Source: Myxococcales bacterium (lineage in GTDB: Bacteria; Myxococcota_A; Bradymonadia; UBA7976; UBA1532). From it: a DNA stretch of 64,000 bases. A program made the translations under genes and the position numbers. Shown piece after piece: positions 25,068 to 37,239 of this stretch (the first letter of the stretch is position 1; each line of letters starts with the position of its first letter). The stretch spans positions 62,001-126,000 of the forward strand of contig JACKDL010000006.1 in NCBI GenBank assembly GCA_020633555.1, read 5' to 3'. The notes beneath the pieces were generated by a model, which was given only the letters and a program-made list of their open reading frames with translations, was not told the DNA's origin and made no database searches.

Positions 25068-25498
25068 GCGAGCCCACCCTGTTTGCCCAGCTCGGCGGCG
25101 AGCCTGCCCTGCGGACGATCCTCGAGGACTTCTACGGCCGGGTCTATCGCGATGCGATGATCGGCTACTTCTTCACGCCCCACGACCAGGCGCGGCTGGT
25201 CCAGCGCGAGCTGGAGTTCACGGCGCAGGTCCTGGGCGCCCGGGACATCCCGTACACCGGGCAGGGCATGCGGGCCGTCCACGCGAAGCACCCCATCCGC
25301 AGGGGCCACTTCCATCGGCGCAACCGCATCCTGGAGCAGACCCTGCGGGCCCACGCGGTGCCAGAGCCTGTCTTCCAGGCCTGGATGGCGCACGCCCGTC
25401 AACTCGAGGTGGCCATCCTGGGCGCGCCGGGCGTCCGAGCCACCCACTGCGACCATCCGCTCCAAGCCGACGGCGAGGTCACGCCGCAGGACCCTTGA
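25064..25498 (+). CDS. Truncated (2/2) haemoglobin
   Basis: The 144-residue protein opens TLFAQLGGEPALRTILEDFY, the group I/II truncated-globin A-B helix signature, and carries VYRDAMIGYFF at the helix that shields the haem. The proximal His is His73 in MRAVHAKHPIRRGHF. These globins bind O2 or NO and help detoxify NO or carry oxygen. There is a basic, His-rich stretch HPIRRGHFHRRNR beyond the usual F helix and a C-terminal extension of about 20 residues. It is coupled to the preceding lipoprotein gene. Not enough is visible to assign group I versus II firmly. Confidence 0.88.
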   Translation: MSEPTLFAQLGGEPALRTILEDFYGRVYRDAMIGYFFTPHDQARLVQRELEFTAQVLGARDIPYTGQGMRAVHAKHPIRRGHFHRRNRILEQTLRAHAVPEPVFQAWMAHARQLEVAILGAPGVRATHCDHPLQADGEVTPQDP

Positions 25499-25522
25499 GT
25501 CACCGGCGCTGGCTTCCCTAAG
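25495..25522 (+). promoter_or_regulatory. Candidate promoter of the propeller lipoprotein gene
   Basis: TTGAGT (25495-25500, overlapping the globin stop) and CCTAAG (25517-25522) are 16 bp apart. The TAAG core matches other -10 boxes here (43692, 51450). Confidence 0.35.
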
Positions 25523-25552
25523 ATCCCGCGACCATTCGGGAGGTGGAACGCC

Positions 25553-26908
25553 ATGCAGCTTCGTGAGTTGACCCTGGCCCTCGCGGTCCTCGGTGCCGTG
25601 GGGATCGTCGGCTGTGACGACGGGGGCGGGGGAGGGACCGTGCGCGAAGACGCCGGCATGATCGGCCCCGGTGGATCGGGCGGTGGTGGCGGCGCCGGGG
25701 GCGGCGGTGGAGGCGAGACCGAGGAGGTCCTCCGCCTCACCTACACCAAGCAGGCCGGCCAGAACACCGATCTGGTGGTCTACGACTTTGCCGACAACGC
25801 CGAGCTCAACCTCACCGCGGGGGTGGGCATCGACTGTGGCCAGGGCTGCGTGCTCAACGCCGACATGACCTGGATCGCCTGGCGGGGCGGCGAGGGCGAC
25901 GCCACCGACGACACCCTGAAGGTGGCCCCGGTGGACGTGGTGCGCAAAGAGATCCGCGTGGATCGCACCCGGGTGGTGGCCGATGACGTGCGGCGCTTCG
26001 AGTTCACGGGTGACCTGATCGTGTACGCCACGGGGCAACCCCAGGGCACCGATCGCACCATCGAGGTGCTGGCCGAGCCCATCGCCGGCTGCGCCGACGC
26101 GAACTGCCCGCAGTTCGTGGGCAACATCGGCGCCAACGGGGGCTTCCGGGTGGCCGACGTGGGGCAGACCATCGTGGTGCTCGACATCAGCCTGTCGGCC
26201 ATGACCGTCAACCTCTACAACGCGGCCAACGGGCTGTCCTCGACCATCCACACCTTTGGCAGCCAGGGGGGCACCGGCTCGCCCTTCTCGGGCCGGCAGC
26301 CGGTGGGCATGTCGCCGGACCAGAGCTACCTGGTGGCCTTCACGCCGGAAGACTTCCTGTGGCGGGTGAACACGCTCGAGCTGCGGCCCAACCCGCCCGA
26401 GCCGGTGTCGCGGGAGCTGTTCGAGGCGGAGATGAACCCCAACGCGGCGCCCTGCCAGCGGGACATGCCGTACAACTTCACCGAGGTGCAGTTCAACCCG
26501 GTGTTCTCCACCGACAGCGCCTACATGTACTTCGTGGCGGCCGGGGACTGCTCGGGGGCCAACCGCACCGACACCGACGTGCTGCGGCTGCCCCGCGACG
26601 TCAGCGGGGCGACGGCGGAGAACATCACCAACAACCCCCGGGTGAGCCACTGGAGCAACCAGGAGATCCGCGGCTTCGACCTGTCGCCCGAGGGCGACCG
26701 GCTGGCCTACATCTCGCCGCGCATCACCGACGCCAACAGCCAGGCGATCTGGGTCATCAACCCCGATGACGGGGCCTTCGACTGCGGCCGCAACGAGGGA
26801 CAGCCCGACCTCGATGGCATCCAGCGCTGTCCGTTCATCTTCGATGACGGCCAGGCCGGCGTGCGGTACCGGGATGTGCGCTTCGTGACGGTGCAGGTGC
26901 CGCGCTGA
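25553..26908 (+). CDS. Lipoprotein with TolB/WD40-like beta-propeller
   Basis: 451 residues. The lipoprotein signal ends GAVGIVGC, followed by D-D and a Gly-rich tether (about residues 22-55). The body shows repeated strands with aspartate-containing turns, for example MSPDQSYLVAFTPEDFLWRV, GFDLSPEGDRLAYISPRI and AIWVINPDDG, as in the TolB/PD40 propeller family. Several Cys pairs (CGQGCVLN, CADANC) suggest disulphides outside the cytoplasm. Likely a surface or periplasmic binding protein. GGGAGG precedes the ATG. The Cys-Asp-Asp start is shared with three other lipoproteins in the window. Confidence 0.8.
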   Translation: MQLRELTLALAVLGAVGIVGCDDGGGGGTVREDAGMIGPGGSGGGGGAGGGGGGETEEVLRLTYTKQAGQNTDLVVYDFADNAELNLTAGVGIDCGQGCVLNADMTWIAWRGGEGDATDDTLKVAPVDVVRKEIRVDRTRVVADDVRRFEFTGDLIVYATGQPQGTDRTIEVLAEPIAGCADANCPQFVGNIGANGGFRVADVGQTIVVLDISLSAMTVNLYNAANGLSSTIHTFGSQGGTGSPFSGRQPVGMSPDQSYLVAFTPEDFLWRVNTLELRPNPPEPVSRELFEAEMNPNAAPCQRDMPYNFTEVQFNPVFSTDSAYMYFVAAGDCSGANRTDTDVLRLPRDVSGATAENITNNPRVSHWSNQEIRGFDLSPEGDRLAYISPRITDANSQAIWVINPDDGAFDCGRNEGQPDLDGIQRCPFIFDDGQAGVRYRDVRFVTVQVPR

Positions 26909-26957
26909 GCAGCGCGGGGCGGCGCTGAGCCGGGCGGGGTCGGGCGTACGCCACGGC

Positions 26958-26987
26958 CTCGCCCCCACCCGCCCCCGTGAGGGCGAG
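26958..26987. terminator. Long-loop hairpin between convergent genes
   Basis: CTCGCCC (26958-26964) is complementary to GGGCGAG (26981-26987), a 7-bp stem with a 16-nt C-rich loop, lying between the propeller lipoprotein and the convergent RHH gene. No T-tract. The 99-bp gap shows nothing else. Confidence 0.35.
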
Positions 26988-27007
26988 CCGGTGCGCCGGG
27001 GCTGGAA

Positions 27008-27193
27008 TCAGTTCGGGTTGTCGGGCAGGTCTTCGATGCTCGGGAACTTGCGGATCTCGGTCCGGGCGATCTTCCACGCCTTCTGGACGATCCAAGACAG
27101 CGAGCGGTCCTGCCGGGCCGCCTCAGCCTGAATCTCCTTCAGCATGTCTTCGGGGAAGTACAGGCTCTGCTTGCGCTTGTCGGAACCGGCCAT
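27008..27193 (-). CDS. Small ribbon-helix-helix-like protein (TIGR04563-type)
   Basis: 61 residues: MAGSDKRKQSLYFPEDMLKE begins with a beta strand (QSLYF) and continues into a helix (EEIQAEAARQ type) and a second helix WIVQKAWKIARTEI. This is the ribbon-helix-helix plan of small dimeric DNA-binding proteins. The sequence resembles, from memory, a small family found in myxobacteria (TIGR04563). AAGGAG precedes the ATG at 27193, which sets the start. It has its own strong promoter (27233-27260). DNA targets are unknown. Confidence 0.82.
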   Translation of the reverse strand: MAGSDKRKQSLYFPEDMLKEIQAEAARQDRSLSWIVQKAWKIARTEIRKFPSIEDLPDNPN

Positions 27194-27232
27194 GGGTGCT
27201 TCGCTCCTTCGCTTATCCCACACGCACCGACA

Positions 27233-27260
27233 ATGCTAGACGGCCCCCCTGGGGTGTCAA
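27233..27260 (-). promoter_or_regulatory. Strong sigma-70-type promoter of the RHH gene
   Basis: On the minus strand TTGACA (27255-27260) and TAGCAT (27233-27238) are 16 bp apart. Transcription would begin near 27227, giving a leader of about 34 nt that contains AAGGAG. The surrounding 15 bases are unusually AT-rich for this genome. Confidence 0.6.
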
Positions 27261-27276
27261 ATTTTCGCCCTTTTCC

Positions 27277-28758
27277 CTACCTGTGCGACCCCGGCGCAGC
27301 CGCGCTGGCGGGCGTCGTGGGGGCGGATGCAGCCGCGGACTGGGCGGCCGAGGGCGCCGCGGAGCCGGGCATCATGCGGAGGGGCTCCGTGGCCTCACCG
27401 CCGTTGGGCAAGGGGCGCTTGAGGCGGCCGGGGGGGAGCTGGATCACCGGGCGCTGAAGCACGTCCGGGTTGCTCAGCGGCACCGCTTTGCGGCTGGCGG
27501 CGTCCACGAAGCGCACGCGGCCGAACTTGTCGAGGGTGTGGAAGTCGGGCTTCACGGGGGGCGAGAAGGCGGCCGCCTCCTGGCGCCCGCCCTTGGGCAG
27601 GTCGAAGCGGAACATGTTCACCCGCCAGGTCTCGCCGTGCTTCGGCGGGTTGCCGGCGCCGGGCACTTGCGCGAAGGGCACCTTCATCTCCACGAACCAG
27701 CCCTTGTCCGTGTCGTCGCGCTGGTTCAGCGTCCCGTCCACGAACACCTTCGTCTCGAAGCCCGCCATGTCCCACGCGCGGGCCTTGGCCAGGTCGCTGC
27801 GGTAGGTCTCGAACTTCGCGTCGAAGACCACGTTGGCCGGGGTCACCTGCAACTCCAGGTAGTCCTTCTGGTCGCCGTCGGCGTCGATGAACAGCTCCAC
27901 CACCTCCTGCTCCCAGGTGTTGCTGTCGCGGGCGGTGAAGGTGGACCACACGTCGCTGTCGGTGGCCTCGACGCCCACGTACAGGAACTGATCGTCGTAG
28001 CGGAACCGGGCCCGGGTCTGCGGGCCCGGCCGGCCCGAGCCGTCGGGGGTGGTCCACCACTCGGTGGGGCGGGCGTCCTTCCAGGCGGCGTCATCCAGCT
28101 TGCCGTCCAGGGTGATGGACTCGCCGGCATTGAGCTTCTCGGCCATGGCCAAGGCCAGCCGCGGGGCCTTGCGGCTGCGGGGCTCGCCACCCAAGACCTC
28201 CACCTTGCCCACCTTCAGGCGGCCGTCCTTCTCGGCGGCGCCGCTGCCCGCCTGGGTGATGGGCAGGCGGCTCTGGTCGCCCCGGTACTTCCAGACGCCC
28301 CAGTAGAAGTTGGCCTCGCCCCCGGGGAACTCGTCCTTCACCTTGAAGCTCTGGACGTCCTTGACCACCTGTCCCTTCTTCAGCTTGCGCAGGGGGTGCA
28401 GCCCCTCGACGGGGTGGTGATCCAGGTTCTGCCAGGCGGCGCGGTCGTTGGGGCGGCCCTGGAAGTGCACGAAGGGCATGTTGTCGCCCATGGGCTCGGC
28501 CAGGCCTTCGAGGTACCAGGTCACCGTCAGGGTGTCGCCCGGCTTCACCTGGGCCTTGTCGAGGTCGTAGCCCACCAGCTTGACCTGGTCGCCAAAGACG
28601 GCGCCCACGGGGTGCTGCGGCTGCGGCGCGGCGGTCAAGAGGTGCGCCTGCACCTTCTTCTGCTGGGCGGGGGTCAGGGTGGGCTCCGCATACTCCTGGC
28701 AGCCGGTAAAGGCCAGCGCCAGGACGGCGAGGGCAGCGACGGGCGCGCGGGTCGGCAT
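27277..28758 (-). CDS. Lipoprotein with CBM9-like (carbohydrate/DOMON-type) domain
   Basis: 493 residues. The lipoprotein signal ends LAFTGC. An N-terminal half with Ig-like strands (KPGDTLTVTWYLEGLAEP) is followed at about 220-400 by a CBM9-like fold: ITLDGKLDDAAWKDA, QTRARFRYDDQFLYVGVE, VVELFIDADGDQKDYLELQV and GWFVEMKVPFAQV. This domain binds sugars in xylanases and is common in outer-membrane proteins of gliding and predatory bacteria. The C-terminus is an Ala/Pro/Ser tail. It lies divergent to the MurC-like gene, so peptidoglycan or glycan binding is a fair guess, not shown. Confidence 0.8.
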   Translation of the reverse strand: MPTRAPVAALAVLALAFTGCQEYAEPTLTPAQQKKVQAHLLTAAPQPQHPVGAVFGDQVKLVGYDLDKAQVKPGDTLTVTWYLEGLAEPMGDNMPFVHFQGRPNDRAAWQNLDHHPVEGLHPLRKLKKGQVVKDVQSFKVKDEFPGGEANFYWGVWKYRGDQSRLPITQAGSGAAEKDGRLKVGKVEVLGGEPRSRKAPRLALAMAEKLNAGESITLDGKLDDAAWKDARPTEWWTTPDGSGRPGPQTRARFRYDDQFLYVGVEATDSDVWSTFTARDSNTWEQEVVELFIDADGDQKDYLELQVTPANVVFDAKFETYRSDLAKARAWDMAGFETKVFVDGTLNQRDDTDKGWFVEMKVPFAQVPGAGNPPKHGETWRVNMFRFDLPKGGRQEAAAFSPPVKPDFHTLDKFGRVRFVDAASRKAVPLSNPDVLQRPVIQLPPGRLKRPLPNGGEATEPLRMMPGSAAPSAAQSAAASAPTTPASAAAPGSHR

Positions 28759-28831
28759 GGCGTCCTCGAGGGGTCGTGCGTGGTTGCGCAGACTCTGGCC
28801 CAGGGGGCCCACGCCCCGCAAGCGGCCGCCG

Positions 28832-28860
28832 TTGCACGGGGCCACCCACGCTCCTATCCT
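28832..28860 (+). promoter_or_regulatory. Candidate promoter of the murC-like/murD operon
   Basis: TTGCAC (28832-28837) and TATCCT (28855-28860) are 17 bp apart, 29 nt upstream of the ATG at 28889. The -35 match is moderate. Confidence 0.35.
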
Positions 28861-28888
28861 CGCGGCGCTTTCGTCACGAGGAGGGGCC

Positions 28889-30286
28889 ATGTCCACCGAA
28901 GCGCGCTGGTCGCGGGACGCCACCTATCACTTCATCGGCATCGGCGGCATCGGCGTCAGCGCCGTCGCGCGGGTGCTGCACGAGCAAGGCGTCAAGGTGC
29001 AGGGCTCCGACGTGCGTGAGAGCCAGCTCACCGAGGGGCTGCGGGCGCTGGGCATCCCCGTGACCATCGGCCACGCCGAGGGCAACGTGGACGGGGCCGA
29101 TGTGGTGGTTCACTCCACGGCGGTGCCCTACGACAACCTGGAGCGCGAGGCGGCGCGGGCTCGGGGCATCCCCGAGGCCCACCGCAGCGACACCCTGGGG
29201 CTGTGCCTGCAGGGCCGCGAGGGGGTGGGCGTCACCGGCACCCACGGCAAGGGCACCGTCTCGGCGATGATCACCCACTGCCTCATCACCGCGGGCCTGG
29301 ATCCCACCTTCGTCATCGGCGGGCTGCTGAACAACTACGGCACCAACGCCCGCGCCGGTAGCGGCCCCCACGCGGTGGCCGAGGTGGATGAGAGCGACAA
29401 GAGCCACCTGAACCTGAACCCCCAACACGTGGTGGTGAACAACCTCGAGGTGGATCACCTGAACTTCTACAAGGGGCTCGAGGACATCGTCGGGACCATG
29501 GCGGCCTTCATCGCCACCAACCCCAACCTGAAGACCCTGGCGCTGAACTGGGACGACGCGGGCGTGCGGGACCTGGCGGGCCGCATCGACCGCCCGTTCC
29601 TGCGCTACGGCACCGAGGGCGATGACCTGGACTTCGCCGCCCGCGACGTGGTGGACCACGGCGACGCCGTGAGCTTCGTGGCGTGGCGTGGGACAGAGCG
29701 GCTGGGCCCGGTGACCCTGGGCGTGCCGGGCAACTACAACGCCGACAACGCGGCGGGCGCGATGGCCATCGCCATGGGGGCCCTGGGCCTGGACTTCGCG
29801 ACCGTGAAGGCGGCGCTCGAGAGCTACGCCGGGCTGGAGAACCGCTTCACGGTGCGCCGGGCCGGCGACGTGGTGCTGGTGAAGGACTACCTGAGCCACC
29901 CCACGGGCATGCGCCGGGTGCTCCAGAGCGCCCGGAAGATGCCGCACAACAAGGTGTGGTGTGTGTTCAAGCCCTACCGCTACACGCTCATGCGCTACCA
30001 CGGCGAGGAGTACGCCGAGGCCTTCACCGGCTGCGACGAGGTGATCATCACCCGCATGTACGCCGCCGAAGAGCGCCCGCTGGACGGCATTGACACGCCG
30101 TGGTTCGTGGACGTGCTGCGCAAGGGCGGCAACTCCGTGCACTACGTGCCCGAGAACCCCGACGTGGTGCCCTACCTGGAGTCGCGGGTGGGCCCGGGGG
30201 ACCTGGTGTTCTTCTTTGGCGGCGACGACTTCTTCCGCATGGCCGACGCCTGGGCGGACCGCCACGCGGCCGAGCACCCCGCATGA
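28889..30286 (+). CDS. murC: MurC-like UDP-N-acetylmuramate--L-alanine ligase
   Basis: 465 residues with the three-domain Mur ligase architecture. Domain 1 opens YHFIGIGGIGVSAVARVL, as in MurC, which would join L-Ala to UDP-MurNAc in the cytosol. The ATP site reads GTHGKGTVSAM with Lys121; MurC normally has GTHGKTT, while GKGT/S is the FolC form. EVDESDKSHL and NNLEVDHLNFY follow. VKDYLSHPTGMRRVLQSAR replaces the usual DDYxHHPTE. GAGGAGG precedes the ATG. The next gene, murD, overlaps by 4 nt. It is either a divergent MurC or a related ligase; no other dcw-cluster gene is nearby. Confidence 0.72.
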   Translation: MSTEARWSRDATYHFIGIGGIGVSAVARVLHEQGVKVQGSDVRESQLTEGLRALGIPVTIGHAEGNVDGADVVVHSTAVPYDNLEREAARARGIPEAHRSDTLGLCLQGREGVGVTGTHGKGTVSAMITHCLITAGLDPTFVIGGLLNNYGTNARAGSGPHAVAEVDESDKSHLNLNPQHVVVNNLEVDHLNFYKGLEDIVGTMAAFIATNPNLKTLALNWDDAGVRDLAGRIDRPFLRYGTEGDDLDFAARDVVDHGDAVSFVAWRGTERLGPVTLGVPGNYNADNAAGAMAIAMGALGLDFATVKAALESYAGLENRFTVRRAGDVVLVKDYLSHPTGMRRVLQSARKMPHNKVWCVFKPYRYTLMRYHGEEYAEAFTGCDEVIITRMYAAEERPLDGIDTPWFVDVLRKGGNSVHYVPENPDVVPYLESRVGPGDLVFFFGGDDFFRMADAWADRHAAEHPA

Positions 30287-31632
30287 GCCCTCAGGGCGGC
30301 CGGACCCCTACCGACTGGGCGGGGCGCCGGGTGGCGGTGTGGGGCGCGGCCCGCTCCGGGGTGGCCGCCGCCAACCTGCTGGTTGAGCTGGGCGCCCAGG
30401 TGGTGCTCAGCGACCTGAAGCCGGTGGTCGAGTGGGACGTGCCGGGATTGGATCCGCGGGTGCGCTGTGAGGGCGGCGGCAACACCCTGGCCGGCGCCGA
30501 CGTGCTGGTGCCCAGCCCCGGCCTGGGGCCCGTCCTGCCCGTGATGCAGCAGGCGCTGGCCACCCCGGGCCTGACCTTGGTGAGCGAGGTGGAGCTCGCG
30601 GCCTCCGTGAGCGCCGCGCCGCTGGTGGCCATCACCGGCACCGACGGCAAGAGCACCACCACGCTGATGACCGGCGCCGTGCTCCAGGCCGGTGGGCTGC
30701 CGGTGGAGGTGGCCGGCAACATCGGTACGCCCTTGTCGGAGCGGGCCCGTCACGTGGGCGCCGACGGGGTCCTGGTGGCCGAGATCAGCGAGTTCCAGCT
30801 CTGGAGCTGTGGCCACCTGCGGCCGCATGTGGCGGTGATCACCAACCTGGCCGACGACCACGCCGACTACTTTGGCCACGATCCCGACCGGCTCGCGGAC
30901 AGCGTGCGGCGGGTGCTGCGCGATCAGCGCGACGGCGACGTGGCGGTGGTGCGGGCCGACGACCGGGCGGTGGGGGGCTGGCCGGTGAACGCCGGGGTGG
31001 AGCGGGTGGGCTTCGGCCCGCTTCCGGCAGACACCGGCTGGGGGTTCCGAGACGGCTGGCTGACCTTGGACGGCGCGCCCGTGGTGGCCGAGGCCGCGCT
31101 GGCACTGAAGGGCCCGCACAATGTGGCCAACGCCCAGGCGGCGCTCGCCGTGGGCCTGGCCTTCGGGGTGCCGCTGGCGCCCATGCTGGCGGCGCTGGCC
31201 GACTTCCAGGGGCTGCCTCACCGCTTGCAGCGGGTGCGCGAGCGGGCGGGGGTGACCTGGCTGGACGACTCCAAGGCGACCAACGCCCACGCTGCAGCCG
31301 TGGGGCTGCGGGCGGTGGCGGGCCCCCTGGTGGTCATCACCGGGGGCTACGACAAGGGCCTGGATCTGCAGGGCTTCTGCGACCTGCTGGCCACGCGCGC
31401 CCGGCACGTGGTGCTCACCGGGCCCACGGCGGATCGCACTGAGGGCCTGCTCGCGGGGCGGGTGGCCGTCAGCCGGGCGGGGGACATGGCGCAGGCCGTG
31501 GCCCAGGCCGCGCAGGCGGCCCAGCCCGGGGACTCGGTGGTGCTGTCGCCGGCGGCTTCGTCCTTCGACGCCTACCGCAGCTACGCCCACCGGGGGCAGG
31601 TGTTCCAGGCCGAGGTCAAGGCGCTGCCCTGA
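30283..31632 (+). CDS. murD: UDP-N-acetylmuramoyl-L-alanine--D-glutamate ligase
   Basis: 449 residues, adding D-Glu to UDP-MurNAc-L-Ala in the cytosol. The N-terminal domain begins RRVAVWGAARSGVAAANLLV. The P-loop is ITGTDGKSTTTLMTG, EISEFQLW carries the conserved serine and glutamate, and the C-terminal domain shows LDDSKATNAHA, ITGGYDKGLDL and LSPAASSFDAYRSYAHRG. All MurD landmarks are present and the length is normal (438 in E. coli). The ATG overlaps the previous stop (ATGA). A hairpin follows. This is a confident MurD, isolated from ftsW/murG. Confidence 0.94.
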   Translation: MSPQGGRTPTDWAGRRVAVWGAARSGVAAANLLVELGAQVVLSDLKPVVEWDVPGLDPRVRCEGGGNTLAGADVLVPSPGLGPVLPVMQQALATPGLTLVSEVELAASVSAAPLVAITGTDGKSTTTLMTGAVLQAGGLPVEVAGNIGTPLSERARHVGADGVLVAEISEFQLWSCGHLRPHVAVITNLADDHADYFGHDPDRLADSVRRVLRDQRDGDVAVVRADDRAVGGWPVNAGVERVGFGPLPADTGWGFRDGWLTLDGAPVVAEAALALKGPHNVANAQAALAVGLAFGVPLAPMLAALADFQGLPHRLQRVRERAGVTWLDDSKATNAHAAAVGLRAVAGPLVVITGGYDKGLDLQGFCDLLATRARHVVLTGPTADRTEGLLAGRVAVSRAGDMAQAVAQAAQAAQPGDSVVLSPAASSFDAYRSYAHRGQVFQAEVKALP

Positions 31633-31633
31633 C

Positions 31634-31655
31634 CCCGGCCGCCCCTGTGACCGGG
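31634..31655 (+). terminator. Hairpin after murD
   Basis: CCCGG (31634-31638) pairs with CCGGG (31651-31655) around a 12-nt loop, between convergent murD and the giant lipoprotein gene. Weak evidence. Confidence 0.25.
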
Positions 31656-31903
31656 CTCAGGGCAGGTTGACCACGTTGGCCCGCCGGCCCGCGGCGCCGG
31701 CGAGGCCCGCGCTGTTGCCGCCGCGGCCGGCGGTGCCGAGCTGGTAGACCACCCCGTTCAGGGCCGGGCTGGCGGCGTTGACCCGCACGACGCCCACGGT
31801 GGGGCCACCGCCGCCGCCGCCGCCGTGCCCGCCGCGGCCGCCGATGCCGCCGTTGCCGCCCGCGGAGCCACCGCCCGCGATCTCGAAGTCGTTGCCACCC
31901 AGC

Positions 31904-31966
31904 CCGCCGTTGCCGCCGCTGCCGCCGTTGCCGCCGCTGCCGCCGTTGCCGCCGTTGCCGCCGTTG
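31904..31966 (-). repeat. Seven 9-bp tandem units in the Gly tail
   Basis: Seven contiguous copies of CCGCCGTTG or CCGCCGCTG run from 31904 to 31966; on the coding strand they give Gly-Gly-Asn or Gly-Gly-Ser triplets. In-frame, so copy changes would only change tail length. Confidence 0.85.
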
Positions 31967-31973
31967 CCGGTGA

Positions 31974-36827
<4,854 letters not shown>

Positions 36828-36859
36828 CGTGCCCCCAGTGCAAGACGACGTACGGCAGT

Positions 36860-36874
36860 GTGCTCGGCGAGCAC
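36860..36874. promoter_or_regulatory. Perfect palindrome upstream of the giant lipoprotein gene
   Basis: GTGCTC-GGC-GAGCAC, 33 bp before the start codon. A further CACGTG lies at 36916. Either could be an operator or the first a 5' stem-loop. The rest of the 164-bp gap (36828-36991) shows no clear promoter. Confidence 0.35.
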
Positions 36875-36991
36875 GCGGCCCTCGACCCCCCGGGACCAGC
36901 GGGTTGGGCGAAAGTCACGTGCCTGACGATGCGGTGAGTATCGCGGGGGGCGGGGGGTTGGTGCCAGCGGGGCGTGCCGGCCCGGGCAGGT

Positions 36992-37207
36992 TCAGTCCAC
37001 GTCCATGCGGGCCACGACCTGGCCCTCCTGCACGGGCTCGCCCTCGATGACCAGCAGCTCGATGATCTCACCGTCCGCCGGCGCCTCGATGGGCATCTCC
37101 ATCTTCATCGACTCGAGGATGATGATGACCTCGTCCTCCTCGACCTCGTCGCCGACGTTGACCTCGATCTTCCAGACGGTGCCGGTGATGTGCGCCTTGA
37201 TGTCCAT
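36992..37207 (-). CDS. Biotin carboxyl carrier protein (short, domain-only)
   Basis: 71 residues consisting of just the biotinyl/lipoyl domain. Lys35 in ESMKMEMPIEAP is the biotinylation site, followed by DGEIIELLVIEGEPVQEGQV. It carries CO2 on biotin between biotin carboxylase and a carboxyltransferase. It lacks the N-terminal part of E. coli AccB. GGGGG precedes the ATG at 37207. It lies 32 nt downstream of accC on the same strand, so the two are an operon. No carboxyltransferase subunit is in the window, so the acyl-CoA substrate (acetyl or propionyl) is unknown. Confidence 0.9.
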   Translation of the reverse strand: MDIKAHITGTVWKIEVNVGDEVEEDEVIIILESMKMEMPIEAPADGEIIELLVIEGEPVQEGQVVARMDVD

Positions 37208-37239
37208 GGGGTACCCCCTGTGTCGAACGAAACGCTCTT

